DNA of 23,288 nucleotides from Gemmatimonadota bacterium (GTDB lineage: Bacteria > Latescibacterota > UBA2968): assembly GCA_002714465.1 (NCBI GenBank), contig PAXL01000029.1, positions 65,379 to 88,666 on the forward strand, in the 5' to 3' direction. The translations under genes and the position numbers were made by a program. The notes beneath the pieces are model-generated. The model was not told the origin of the DNA and made no database searches. It was given only the letters and a program-made list of their open reading frames with translations. The first letter of the stretch is position 1; each line of letters opens with the position of its first letter. Shown piece by piece: positions 7,577-15,583 of the stretch.

Positions 7577-8542
7577 TTGCCGGATTCCGTCTATACGGCG
7601 CTCGAGGTCCTAGCACAGTCCGGGTCAGACTATGTCACAGAGAGCGAGCTACTCGAGACGACCGGTTTGGCTGCTGACCAGGCCGTCGAGGTCCTGGAGC
7701 GTCTGGGGATCCCCGTGGATCGGCATCCGGCCTACGGTCTTCGAATCCCGGTTCCATACGACCTGATAGACCAAGCGCGCGTGATGGACAGCTTGCTAGA
7801 CCGCGGAATTGATTGGCGGGTCGAAGGATTCCTCGAGACCGAGTCGACGAACGATCTTGCATCTGAAGCCGCTGCGAAGGGTGCGAGCGATGGCACGACG
7901 TTCTTTGCCGAGCACCAGACGCGTGGACGTGGGCGACTGGGTCGCACGTGGCACTCTCCGGTCGGGTCGGGACTCTGGTTTTCTGTTCTTCGCCGACACG
8001 ACCTTGCGATGGATAAGGGGTGGAGGGTTACGCTCGGGGCAGGTCTCGCCCTAGCGGAGTCGATCGACGCTTTGACAACGCTCGAATCGTCGCTGAAGTG
8101 GCCGAATGACGTCCAGATAGACGGGATGAAAGTGGCGGGTATCCTTACGGAGTCGAGAGCAGAGTCGGGCCGGCTGACTCACTCGATTGTCGGGATAGGT
8201 GTGAACGTTCTTCAGGATCGTGAAGAGTTTCCTCCCGAGCTTCGAGAGATTGCGTGCTCGCTACAGTCCGTAGGTGGACGATGTAAACGTTCGGATCTTT
8301 TAGTTGAGATCCTCATACGGCTGGAAGGCTCGCTTGCGCAGGACCCACAGCACTTGCTGGATCGATGGTCAGATCGATGCTCACTCTGGGGACAGCACGT
8401 GCAGGTTCAGTTCGGAGAGACCCTTGTGGAAGGTGAGGCGATCAGGTTGGGTAACGACGGCGTGCTTGTGATAGGTACGGAAAGCGGTGAGGAGTTGTCG
8501 ATTTACACAGGCGATGTGACTCGAGTCAGGGCCTCGACATGA
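7577..8542 (+). CDS. birA: Biotin-[acetyl-CoA-carboxylase] ligase, bifunctional type with HTH domain
   Basis: Activates biotin with ATP and transfers it to the biotin carboxyl carrier lysine. Catalytic motifs are clear: GRGRLGRTWHSP (117-128, biotinyl-AMP loop), KWPND (174-178), KVAGILTE with K185, and GIGVN (206-210). A winged-helix-like domain fills about residues 1-65, so the protein may also act as a biotin-responsive repressor, as in E. coli BirA. The C-terminal SH3-like domain spans about 270-321. The start is a TTG at 7577, 3 bases after the oxidoisomerase stop. The stop overlaps the coaX start (ATGA). The birA-coaX pairing is common in bacteria and supports both calls. The 321-aa length is normal. 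Confidence 0.93.
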   Translation: MPDSVYTALEVLAQSGSDYVTESELLETTGLAADQAVEVLERLGIPVDRHPAYGLRIPVPYDLIDQARVMDSLLDRGIDWRVEGFLETESTNDLASEAAAKGASDGTTFFAEHQTRGRGRLGRTWHSPVGSGLWFSVLRRHDLAMDKGWRVTLGAGLALAESIDALTTLESSLKWPNDVQIDGMKVAGILTESRAESGRLTHSIVGIGVNVLQDREEFPPELREIACSLQSVGGRCKRSDLLVEILIRLEGSLAQDPQHLLDRWSDRCSLWGQHVQVQFGETLVEGEAIRLGNDGVLVIGTESGEELSIYTGDVTRVRAST

Positions 8543-9315
8543 CAGCAACCGGCAGACTGCTCGCATTCGACGTTGGGAACACGCGTATCAAGGCGGGTGT
8601 GTTCGAGGGGCTGGAGCTTCGCCGGGTTTTTACCTTGGAGACCGGCGGCTACGCCGATGTGTCTCTCGATGATGTTCTTCGCGAGGAGGTTCCAGATCCA
8701 CCTTCAGTCGTGATACTCGGGAGCGTCGTTCGAGATGTCAGTGGTGTGTTTGCGTCGAGTGTCAACCGTGTCTGGTCAATTGAGCTGATCGAGGCGACGC
8801 CTGAATTGCCGCTGGGCCTGCGGGTCGATGTCCCGGATCCGATGTCCGTAGGTATCGACAGACTGCTGCTTGCTGGAGAGGCGTTTGCCCTGACAGGTAA
8901 GCCGACGATCGTCGTCGGGACGGGCACGGCGATTACACTCGATGTTGTTGGGGGGGATGGCGTCTATAGGGGCGGGACTATCTCGGCCGGACTGGGTCTC
9001 TCGGCGTGGGCGCTTGCCGAGCGGACTAGCCTTCTCCCTGAGGTCAGCACCGACAGTGAACCAGGGACGGTTCCGCAGACAACCGAAGCAAACCTCCAGA
9101 CGGGTCTGCTAATCGGAGCGGCTGGGTCAGTCGACCGGCTGGTACACGAAATGGCTAGCCGTGCTGGGTTCAATCAGGTTGACGTTATTCTGACAGGGGG
9201 CGATGCCGCACGACTAACTGGCCACTTGAAGACTCCCCACCGGATCGTAATAGACCTTGTTTTAAAAGGACTTGCACGTACTGCCGCTCGGATGTTCGGC
9301 TCTGCTGATAGCTGA
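8539..9315 (+). CDS. coaX: Type III pantothenate kinase
   Basis: Phosphorylates pantothenate, the first step of coenzyme A synthesis, using an ASKHA-fold site. Visible are the phosphate-binding DVGNTRIK (11-18), GIDR (105-108, with D107 in the usual position), GTGTAIT (127-133), GGTISAG (145-151) and the C-terminal TGGDA (219-223). Length (258 aa) is typical of CoaX. It overlaps birA by 4 bp and is the last gene of this run. A 415-bp gap follows. Confidence 0.93.
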   Translation: MTATGRLLAFDVGNTRIKAGVFEGLELRRVFTLETGGYADVSLDDVLREEVPDPPSVVILGSVVRDVSGVFASSVNRVWSIELIEATPELPLGLRVDVPDPMSVGIDRLLLAGEAFALTGKPTIVVGTGTAITLDVVGGDGVYRGGTISAGLGLSAWALAERTSLLPEVSTDSEPGTVPQTTEANLQTGLLIGAAGSVDRLVHEMASRAGFNQVDVILTGGDAARLTGHLKTPHRIVIDLVLKGLARTAARMFGSADS

Positions 9316-9730
9316 AGCATTGGGAACACTGCAGTCCGATAAGCGGGTTCGAAGCCGCCTTCGCGCAATGGCTCAGTGAACAGGTAGTCCTTTGCTCTCA
9401 CGCCTAGCTCAACATTGTCGAATTGGAAAGCCACAGCACGAAGAAGATATTGATCCAGTTGGACCGAAGAACATTTTGCAGAGTTCCGGTTGAGAATCTG
9501 CTTATCGCAAACTCTGTGGATGCCTCTAACCGGCACATCTATAAGAGTCTGGCTGTGGTCGCTAAGGCAGGAATGATCCGGCTGCGTACCGTCTGCCGTC
9601 AGGCTGGAGCTTTGGTTTCGGCTGCCCGGAATGTCAATTATTACAACTGTTTGAGAGATTAGGGGGTAGTTGACAGGCCCGGTAAGGCCGTCTATTTTGC
9701 GCCATCACCCCCCAAATTAGGGAGTCATCT
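9316..9730. other. 415-bp intergenic region without a convincing gene
   Basis: Small ORFs exist on both strands, including a leftward frame from 9536 that runs into coaX, but none has recognisable motifs, a good start context or independence from coaX. The segment GCGGGTTCGAAGCCGC near 9341 resembles a tRNA T-arm but lacks the rest of a tRNA. No terminator hairpin with a T-run is visible after coaX. The right end becomes AT-rich (about 9632-9668) and holds a strong promoter-like sequence, listed separately. Confidence 0.5.
9670..9698 (+). promoter_or_regulatory. Sigma70-type promoter for the TIM-barrel isomerase gene
   Basis: TTGACA (9670-9675, exact consensus), a 17-bp spacer and TATTTT (9693-9698), with an AT-rich stretch upstream that could act as an UP element. 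Transcription would start near 9705, giving a leader of about 25 nt that contains the AGGGAG ribosome binding site. The spacer contains GGCC-6-GGCC, a short dyad that could be an operator half-site pair. Confidence 0.65.
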
Positions 9731-10504
9731 GTGAAGACTGGACTATGCACAATCGCTTTCAGGGATCGCCCCTTTGAGGCAGTTCTGGATCTCGCCGTCG
9801 CCGCAGGATTCGATGGAGTTGAGCCTTGGGGCAAGCCGGACCATACACCTGAGCCTTTTGACGCAGACGTCATCAGAAAGTATTCGGATGCTGTCAAGGA
9901 GCGGGGTTTGGAAGTGGCGCAGTATGGTTCGTATGCGAACCCGACGGACGAGTTGTTCGACCAGCAGATGGCGGATGCGATAGCGACCTCTGAGATCTAT
10001 GAGACCGACAAGATTCGAGTATGGGTGGGGTCGTGTGGATCGGCAGATGCGGATGATGCCCAATGGGCGAAGGCTATCGAAGGTTTCGCAACTTTTTGCG
10101 ATTGCGCGGCGGAGAAGGGGATGTCCTTGGTCGTTGAGATGCACAACGGTCGGTTGTCGGACACGGTCGATGGTTGCGTTCGCCTGATAGAGGGTGTCGG
10201 CCGGGACAACTTCAGGATGAATTATCAGCCGATGTATACGGAAACCCCGGACCAGATTTTGGATGCGGCACAGCAGATTTCGCCGTTTGTGACGACCGTA
10301 CACGCGCAGAATTACGTCGAAACGGGGAAGAATGTGCGATCGCTGATCTCGGAAGGACTCGTCGAATATAGAACCGTCATAGGAATCTTCCGAGCTTTTG
10401 GTTTTGACGGGTATCTAGAGGTCGAGTTCGTGAAAGAGGATGACCCTGAATCTGCTTTGAAGGCGGATGCGGCTTTCTTGCGGGAGTTGTGTGACTCTCT
10501 ATAG
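9731..10504 (+). CDS. Sugar phosphate isomerase/epimerase (xylose-isomerase-like TIM barrel)
   Basis: A 257-aa single-domain TIM barrel of the AP-endonuclease-2/xylose-isomerase-like family, whose members use a divalent metal to isomerise, epimerise or decarboxylate sugars and sugar acids. It starts KTGLCTIAF and has the usual strand pattern GFDGVEPWG (26-34). Likely metal ligands are E136 (VEMHNG), H191 (VHAQNY) and E230 or E232 (LEVEF). The position that is often Asp in the family reads NYQP with N164. The start is GTG at 9731 after AGGGAG at 6 nt. The 3-oxo-isoapionate decarboxylase OiaC may belong to this fold, so a role next to the apionate genes is possible but unproven. It has its own promoter and is not in the apionate transcript. 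Confidence 0.75.
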   Translation: MKTGLCTIAFRDRPFEAVLDLAVAAGFDGVEPWGKPDHTPEPFDADVIRKYSDAVKERGLEVAQYGSYANPTDELFDQQMADAIATSEIYETDKIRVWVGSCGSADADDAQWAKAIEGFATFCDCAAEKGMSLVVEMHNGRLSDTVDGCVRLIEGVGRDNFRMNYQPMYTETPDQILDAAQQISPFVTTVHAQNYVETGKNVRSLISEGLVEYRTVIGIFRAFGFDGYLEVEFVKEDDPESALKADAAFLRELCDSL

Positions 10505-10570
10505 TTGAAGCAAGCGTTCGGCGGGTCAACGTGCCGACACGGCGACCAGTCAAAGTAGGGTAAAATGGCA

Positions 10571-10587
10571 GCTGGGCAGGGCCCAGC
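10571..10587 (+). promoter_or_regulatory. Hairpin/inverted repeat upstream of the GH4 gene
   Basis: GCTGGGC-AGG-GCCCAGC is a perfect 7-bp inverted repeat with a 3-nt loop, placed 4 nt after a TAAAAT (10561-10566) that resembles a -10 box, though no good -35 is seen. There is no T-run, so it does not look like an intrinsic terminator. It could be an operator at the start site or a 5' leader stem of the glycosidase mRNA. Confidence 0.35.
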
Positions 10588-10606
10588 GGAATTAAAGTGA
10601 GTTAGT

Positions 10607-11989
10607 ATGCCAAAGGCAGTGAAGATAGGTGTTATCGGTGCGGGAAGCGCGACTTTCTCCCTCGGCCTCGTGAAGGATCTCTGTCTGACGGAGAACCTGA
10701 CGGGCAGTCACGTGACTTTCATGGATATCGATGGAGATCGACTCGAAGCTGTCACCAAGATGGCCGAGCGCTACACGCAGGAGATCGGTTCGAATCTGTC
10801 GTTCGAGCAGACAACATCGAGGGAAGTCGCTCTTGCCGATGCCGATTTCGTAATCAATACGGCTGCGGCGCAGAGCCATTACCACCAGGTGGATATGCGT
10901 GCTGTGTATGCTACGCACGGCTACTACTACCGTGGACCCGGATTCGGGAGCTACTACAACTTCAACCTGATGTTGGATGTGGCGCGCGACATAGAGCGGA
11001 TCTGTCCGGACGCGTGGTTGATTCAGTCAGGTAATCCGGTCTTCGACGGGTGTACGCTCATGACCCGTGAAACAAGCATCAAGGTCTGCGGACTATGCCA
11101 CGGGCATTACGGCTACTACCATATCGCCCGAACGCTCGGTCTGGACATCGACCGGATCGATTTCCAGGCGCCCGGAGTCAATCACTGCATCTGGATGACG
11201 CACTTCATATACGATGGTGAGGATGCGTATCCGCTGATCGACAAGTGGATCGAAGAAGAAGGGCCGACCTACTGGGAATCGCACGTGGCAGAAGGGACAC
11301 ACGACATCCAGCTTTCACGCGGGACCGTCCATCAGTATCGACTGTATGGGCTTTTCCCGATCGGTGACTCGCCACGGCTGGGGAACTGGTGGTATCACAC
11401 CGATATTGACACGAAGAAGTGGTGGTTCGGTGAACCCTTCGGGGGTCCCGACACACACATCGCCCGGCCCGTTCACGTCGAGAACCTGGAGAAGCGGCTG
11501 AACCAGATACGTGAAGCCAGTGAGGATCCCGCGGCAAAGATGACGGAGCTGTTCGGGACCGAGAAAACACGCGAGCAGCAGGTGCCGATCATCAATGCCC
11601 TTACAAACAACGTCGAAGGACAGTTCCAGGTAAACGTCCAGAACAACGGCGCGATCGAGGGGGTCGACGACGACGTAGTTGTAGAGGTCCCAGCGATCAT
11701 CAACTCGAAGGGGATTCAGCCGATCCAGGTTGGTCGATTGCCCAAGAAGATCATGCTCGAGCAGCTCTTGCCCATGATCCTGAACATGGAACACGGCTTG
11801 GAGGCATATCGGACTGGTGACAAAAGCATGCTGCTCTGGGAAGCGCTCAACAGTGGCCAGACACGATCCTACAAGCAGGCTTTTGGGGCACTCGAAGACA
11901 TCCTACAACAGCCTGGGAATGAGGATGCGAACGATCACTTCAGGTATCCCTGGCCGACCGGACACGAATCGGTCTACCTGGAGGAATAG
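10607..11989 (+). CDS. Glycoside hydrolase family 4 (alpha-galactosidase/alpha-glucuronidase/alpha-galacturonidase type)
   Basis: A 460-aa NAD+ and Mn2+ dependent glycosidase. GH4 enzymes work by transient oxidation at C3 and elimination, in the cytoplasm. The Rossmann start is visible (IGVIGAGSATFSLG, 7-20) with the acidic MDIDGDRL at 39-46. SGNPVFDG (141-148) gives the substrate-binding N143, GLCHG (162-166) the metal-binding C164, and GVNHCIW (190-196) the second metal ligand H193. The lack of a signal peptide fits the family. Substrate is undecided: GH4 members related to this type act on alpha-galactosides, alpha-glucuronides or alpha-galacturonides. It heads a compact run with the CBM9-like, TPR and nucleotidyltransferase genes, the next start being 5 nt after its stop. 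The ribosome binding site is weak (AAAGTGAG). Confidence 0.85.
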   Translation: MPKAVKIGVIGAGSATFSLGLVKDLCLTENLTGSHVTFMDIDGDRLEAVTKMAERYTQEIGSNLSFEQTTSREVALADADFVINTAAAQSHYHQVDMRAVYATHGYYYRGPGFGSYYNFNLMLDVARDIERICPDAWLIQSGNPVFDGCTLMTRETSIKVCGLCHGHYGYYHIARTLGLDIDRIDFQAPGVNHCIWMTHFIYDGEDAYPLIDKWIEEEGPTYWESHVAEGTHDIQLSRGTVHQYRLYGLFPIGDSPRLGNWWYHTDIDTKKWWFGEPFGGPDTHIARPVHVENLEKRLNQIREASEDPAAKMTELFGTEKTREQQVPIINALTNNVEGQFQVNVQNNGAIEGVDDDVVVEVPAIINSKGIQPIQVGRLPKKIMLEQLLPMILNMEHGLEAYRTGDKSMLLWEALNSGQTRSYKQAFGALEDILQQPGNEDANDHFRYPWPTGHESVYLEE

Positions 11990-11994
11990 CCTGG

Positions 11995-12744
11995 ATGCGT
12001 GCGACGGTCTGGTGTGTCGCGCTCTTCATCTGCACGCTGGTTGTGGAGGACGTATTGGCTGAGAACGAATACACCATCTATCGGGCGGGAACGCCGATCA
12101 CGATCGACGGCCGCCTAGACGAGCCCGCGTGGTATGCTGCACCCGGTTTAAGCCCGTTCGTCTTCCCGTGGTATGAGGAAGGCAAGCAGGAGCAGACTGT
12201 TGCGAAGATGCTGTGGGACGATGAGAACCTCTATGCCGCGTTCCTCTGCGAGGATGCACACATCTGGGCAACACACACAGAGCGTGACTCTGAGGTCTGG
12301 AAAGACGACACCGTTGAGGTTTTTACTGCTCCGAATCCTGATAGACCGAAAGCCTACTTCAACATCGAGATGAACGTGCTAGGGATCTTCCTGGATCAGT
12401 ATCACCCGGAAGGTTCAGATGTGCCCGTAAAGGGAGAGTGGGACGGAGAAGGGATCCGAATCGCAACGAGCGTTTCCGGCACACTCAACGACGACTCGGA
12501 TACAGACGAGCACTGGATCCTGGAAGTTGCGATACCGTTCAAGAACTTCGCTCACGTCGCAAAGCACAACCCGCCCCACACCGGTGATGTTTGGCACCTG
12601 AACCTCAATCGTCTTGGCGGTCAGACCAACGAGCAATACAGCCAGTGGTCGGCAAGCAAGACACCCGAACCGCAGTTCCATTCCCCTGTCGACTTCGGTC
12701 GTGTCGCGTTCTCCGAGATCGCCAGCCCCTTTTGGCATCGTTGA
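11995..12744 (+). CDS. Secreted CBM9-like (DOMON-fold) carbohydrate-binding protein
   Basis: A 249-aa protein with an N-terminal Sec signal peptide (hydrophobic 6-18, probable cleavage after VLA at 20-22). The rest matches the carbohydrate-binding family-9-like domain: the ITIDGRLDEPAW opening (35-46), the KMLWDDENLYAAF strand (67-79) and WKDDTVEVF (102-110). Such proteins bind sugars or heme in the periplasm or outside the cell. No catalytic domain is attached. It sits 5 nt after the GH4 gene and directly abuts the TPR gene, so the three are probably one transcript. The ligand is unknown. Confidence 0.75.
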   Translation: MRATVWCVALFICTLVVEDVLAENEYTIYRAGTPITIDGRLDEPAWYAAPGLSPFVFPWYEEGKQEQTVAKMLWDDENLYAAFLCEDAHIWATHTERDSEVWKDDTVEVFTAPNPDRPKAYFNIEMNVLGIFLDQYHPEGSDVPVKGEWDGEGIRIATSVSGTLNDDSDTDEHWILEVAIPFKNFAHVAKHNPPHTGDVWHLNLNRLGGQTNEQYSQWSASKTPEPQFHSPVDFGRVAFSEIASPFWHR

Positions 12745-14781
12745 TTGCACGTGTCTCCGTCTCGGAATGACCTTCTCGTCCTGCTGCTGATCGTGGTGGG
12801 TATCGCGTTTGTCTACTCAAACAGCCTGACCAATAGTTTTACCTTCGATGATCACGCGATCATCGAACGAAACCCTGTCCTGGCTGAGGGGTCGGTTCGC
12901 GAGATCGCAGCATCACCTTTCTGGCCGAATCAGCCAGAACACGGTCTTTACCGCCCAGTCACACTGCTCACACTGTCGGCGAACCGCTGGGTGAATGGTC
13001 TCGACCCGCTCGGATACCGGGTCGTGAACATCCTGTTTCACGCGCTGGTTGTGTGGCTGCTTTATTTGGTGTTGCTGCCGTTCTACGGGCGGGGAGCAGC
13101 CGCTGCTGGTGCGGCTATGTTTGGTTTGCACCCGATCCAGACCGAATCCGTCAATGCTGTCGTTGGTCGCGCAGAATTGCTGTCGTGTGGCTGGATGCTC
13201 CTTGCGTGGCTCGCCCATCGACGTTCCGAAGAACATCGACACGTCATCGGGGTCAGTGTTCTTGCCTACATACTCGCATCATTGTCGAAGGAACACGCCC
13301 TTGTGTTTCCTGCGTTCGTGATTGCAGAAGACTTTCTTAAGAAAGAGACCCCAATTCGGGAGCGACTGGTTGAAATGCGGCAGGATTGGGGGCGCTACGT
13401 GCCCTTTGCCGCTGCCGGTTTGATCGTCCTGTCGATCCGCGCATACGTGGTGGGGTCGGTTGTGCTGCCTTCTGTGCCTGACTATGTCGATAACCCGCTC
13501 GCTCACGTGGGTGGGTTCGAACGGGTGGCGACAGGGATTGGGATTCTGTCTCGCTACGTCGGTCTGGTGTTGGTGCCGATGGCATTGTCGGTAGACTACT
13601 CTTTCGGTCAGATTCCGATTGCTGTGGACCTAGTGAATGGTCACGTGATCGCTGGCATCATCCTGCTTGCTGTCTTCCTGCAAACCATCCAACGTTCGAT
13701 CGTAGGCTCGATAGATGGCGTACTAGGTCTCGCCTGTTTCGTCGTCGGTCTGGCCTGGCTTCCGACGTCGAACCTGCTGTTTCCGATCGGTACTCCGATG
13801 GCAGAGCGGCTGATGTATATGCCTATGGTCGGATTTGCAATCATGGGAGCCGCCGGATACGCACGGCTGGAAGCCGGGCTTGGGTTCTGCCCGCCTTGGG
13901 CATTTGCGCTCACTGTGTGTGTGCTATTCGGTGCAAGGACATCCGTTCGAAACGTAGACTGGAAGGACGACTTCACACTGTTTTCGTCAGCCGTTCAGGT
14001 GTCGCCAAACAGCGCGAAGGCATACTTCAACTTCGGGAACGCCTTGCGGGACACCGGCAATCAAGCTGGTGCACTTGACGCGTATCGAAGGGCGGTGGAT
14101 ATCTATCCGGGCTACGCAGAGGTTCACTACAATGCTGGCGTGATCTACCAGGATGCGGAGAGAATCGATGAGGCGCTGTCATCGTATCAGACGGCGCTGG
14201 ACGCGCAGCCGGATCACGTGAGTGCGCTCGTGAATAGGGGCATTCTGCTCGTACGATCAGGAAATGCGGATGCGGGTGTGGAGCTGCTCAGGTCGGCCGC
14301 GAGGGTTGCGCCAGAGAGGTCGACCGTTCACTTCAACCTCGGTGTTGCTGAAGAAAGGCTGGATCACAACCGCGCCATTGCGGCTTATCGGCGGGCGCTC
14401 GATCTGTCTCCGTCGTATGCAGATGCAGCCATCAACCTGGGTATGCTGTTTCGGCAGGCAGGTAATTCGGACGCGACCATCCTTGTCTACCAGGATCTGC
14501 TGAAGTCTGACCCGGACGCATACCAGGTGGCCTACAATCTTGGCGTTGAATTGGAAAGAACTGGTCGGTCGACTGAGGCCCTGAGAGCTTTCCGAACGTC
14601 GTGGGTTGGGGGGGGAGAGGTCGGCGTGTTCAGCCGGTTCAGGATGGGGCAGCTCTTTGCAAGATCCGGTCAGGTGGATTCCGCACGTCTTGCTTTGAGC
14701 GAGTTTCTCTGGTCGTGGCAAGGCGACCCAGGTACGGCAGACAGCGCGACCCGGATCCTTGATCAACTCACGGATCGTTGA
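12745..14781 (+). CDS. TMTC-like membrane protein: GT-C-type multi-TM domain plus TPR repeats
   Basis: A 678-aa protein. Residues 1-400 are a polytopic membrane domain with hallmarks of the TMTC/DUF1736 group: FDDHAII (34-40) with the paired Asp of GT-C transferases, GLYRPV (67-72), GLHPIQTESVNAV (127-139), GRAELLS, SLSKEHALVFP (179-189) and a conserved-looking membrane segment ending AERLMYMP (353-360). Residues about 420-670 form TPR repeats (helical pairs such as AYFNFGNAL..AYRRAVDIYP and HYNAGVIY..). Eukaryotic TMTCs are O-mannosyltransferases, and the bacterial ones are presumed lipid-linked sugar transferases with unknown acceptors. The start is a TTG immediately after the upstream stop, and GTG at 12751 is an alternative. 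The coding region has a run of eight G at 14608-14615 but stays open. Confidence 0.8.
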   Translation: MHVSPSRNDLLVLLLIVVGIAFVYSNSLTNSFTFDDHAIIERNPVLAEGSVREIAASPFWPNQPEHGLYRPVTLLTLSANRWVNGLDPLGYRVVNILFHALVVWLLYLVLLPFYGRGAAAAGAAMFGLHPIQTESVNAVVGRAELLSCGWMLLAWLAHRRSEEHRHVIGVSVLAYILASLSKEHALVFPAFVIAEDFLKKETPIRERLVEMRQDWGRYVPFAAAGLIVLSIRAYVVGSVVLPSVPDYVDNPLAHVGGFERVATGIGILSRYVGLVLVPMALSVDYSFGQIPIAVDLVNGHVIAGIILLAVFLQTIQRSIVGSIDGVLGLACFVVGLAWLPTSNLLFPIGTPMAERLMYMPMVGFAIMGAAGYARLEAGLGFCPPWAFALTVCVLFGARTSVRNVDWKDDFTLFSSAVQVSPNSAKAYFNFGNALRDTGNQAGALDAYRRAVDIYPGYAEVHYNAGVIYQDAERIDEALSSYQTALDAQPDHVSALVNRGILLVRSGNADAGVELLRSAARVAPERSTVHFNLGVAEERLDHNRAIAAYRRALDLSPSYADAAINLGMLFRQAGNSDATILVYQDLLKSDPDAYQVAYNLGVELERTGRSTEALRAFRTSWVGGGEVGVFSRFRMGQLFARSGQVDSARLALSEFLWSWQGDPGTADSATRILDQLTDR

Positions 14782-15434
14782 CCTGGAACAAGTCGCTCGG
14801 TTTTTTAGTAAACATCCGCTTTACCCCCGAGGTGATTGTGAAATCTGATTCCCCTTCAGATCCTCAGGCGGCTCTGCCCGGTGTGATGGATCACGTGGAT
14901 GTGTCGTTTACAAGGGCACGCGCAATCCTTGTTGCCAGCCGGCTCAAGCCGATTCTTTTGAAACACTGCCTCCGGTCTCCGTCCGGCAAACCGCTCTGTC
15001 AGCTGGCCGGGAGCCTCCGGCGTCGTGCCCGTCACGTCCACGACATCGATATCGTGGTGAGCATATCTCGCACCCCTGACGACCTGATGGCTCCCGAGCA
15101 GAACCCACGTTCTTGTCTGAGAGAAGCTATCATCGCACGTGAAGGTGAGATCGTGTCGTGGGGACCTGATCACGCCAGGTTCATCTTCGAAGAAGTTCCG
15201 GTCGACATCTACTTTACCAAGCCTTCCCGGTTCGCTGTTGCTTTGGTTGTCGCCACGGGCAGCGTACACCACCTCCGCAAGCTGGATCTACGTGCCCGCG
15301 AGCGGAAGCTACGTCTCCAGCCAGAAAATCATCTCATACAACGCCAGGACCAGAGCGAGATCTTGATGCGTTCGGAGGATGAGGTGTATTCGATACTGGG
15401 CATGCCGTATCAGTCGCCGCAGATGCGCGCGTAG
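14778..15434 (+). CDS. Small stand-alone family-X (DNA polymerase beta-like) nucleotidyltransferase
   Basis: Up to 218 aa, matching only the palm and thumb part of PolX: AGSLRRR (77-83), the catalytic pair in DIDIVV (D89, D91), the third Asp in VDIYF (D143), ATGSVHHLRKLDLRA (159-173) and the C-terminal SEDEVYSILGMPY (199-211) of the dNTP-side region. The N-terminal 8-kDa HhH domain and the C-terminal PHP exonuclease domain of bacterial PolX (about 570 aa) are absent. It overlaps the TPR gene stop as TTGA. A second possible start is GTG at 14838 after CGAGG, giving 198 aa. Function is unknown: it may be a template-independent nucleotidyltransferase or a repair accessory. The frame is intact and all three Asp residues are present, so it is not simply a decayed PolX. 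Confidence 0.72.
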   Translation: MTWNKSLGFLVNIRFTPEVIVKSDSPSDPQAALPGVMDHVDVSFTRARAILVASRLKPILLKHCLRSPSGKPLCQLAGSLRRRARHVHDIDIVVSISRTPDDLMAPEQNPRSCLREAIIAREGEIVSWGPDHARFIFEEVPVDIYFTKPSRFAVALVVATGSVHHLRKLDLRARERKLRLQPENHLIQRQDQSEILMRSEDEVYSILGMPYQSPQMRA

Positions 15435-15583
15435 TGCTTGGTGTTGATTACAAAGCAACGAGAGTCAAGAACCGAAGGAAAATGCGCAAAATCCGTTTCT
15501 GAGTAAGGTGCTAGACGGGAACCGTAAGCTGATTGAGGAGGTGGGTGGAGGATGGAATATCGAAGATAGAGGATTGAAAGGCG
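15435..15583. other. Convergent intergenic region, purine-rich on the top strand
   Basis: 149 bp between two converging genes. Positions about 15531-15581 are strongly purine-biased on the top strand and contain GATTGA twice (15531 and 15572). I find no hairpin with a T-run on either strand, so no intrinsic terminator can be supported. Confidence 0.4.

Noticed and set aside
9335..9360. T-arm-like sequence GGTTCGAA suggesting a tRNA
   Set aside because: No acceptor stem, D-arm or anticodon arm can be assembled around it on either strand.
9174..9536. Leftward ORF of 120 codons in the gap after coaX
   Set aside because: It overlaps the 3' end of coaX by about 140 bp, has no recognised domain and no good ribosome binding site. 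Likely a shadow frame.
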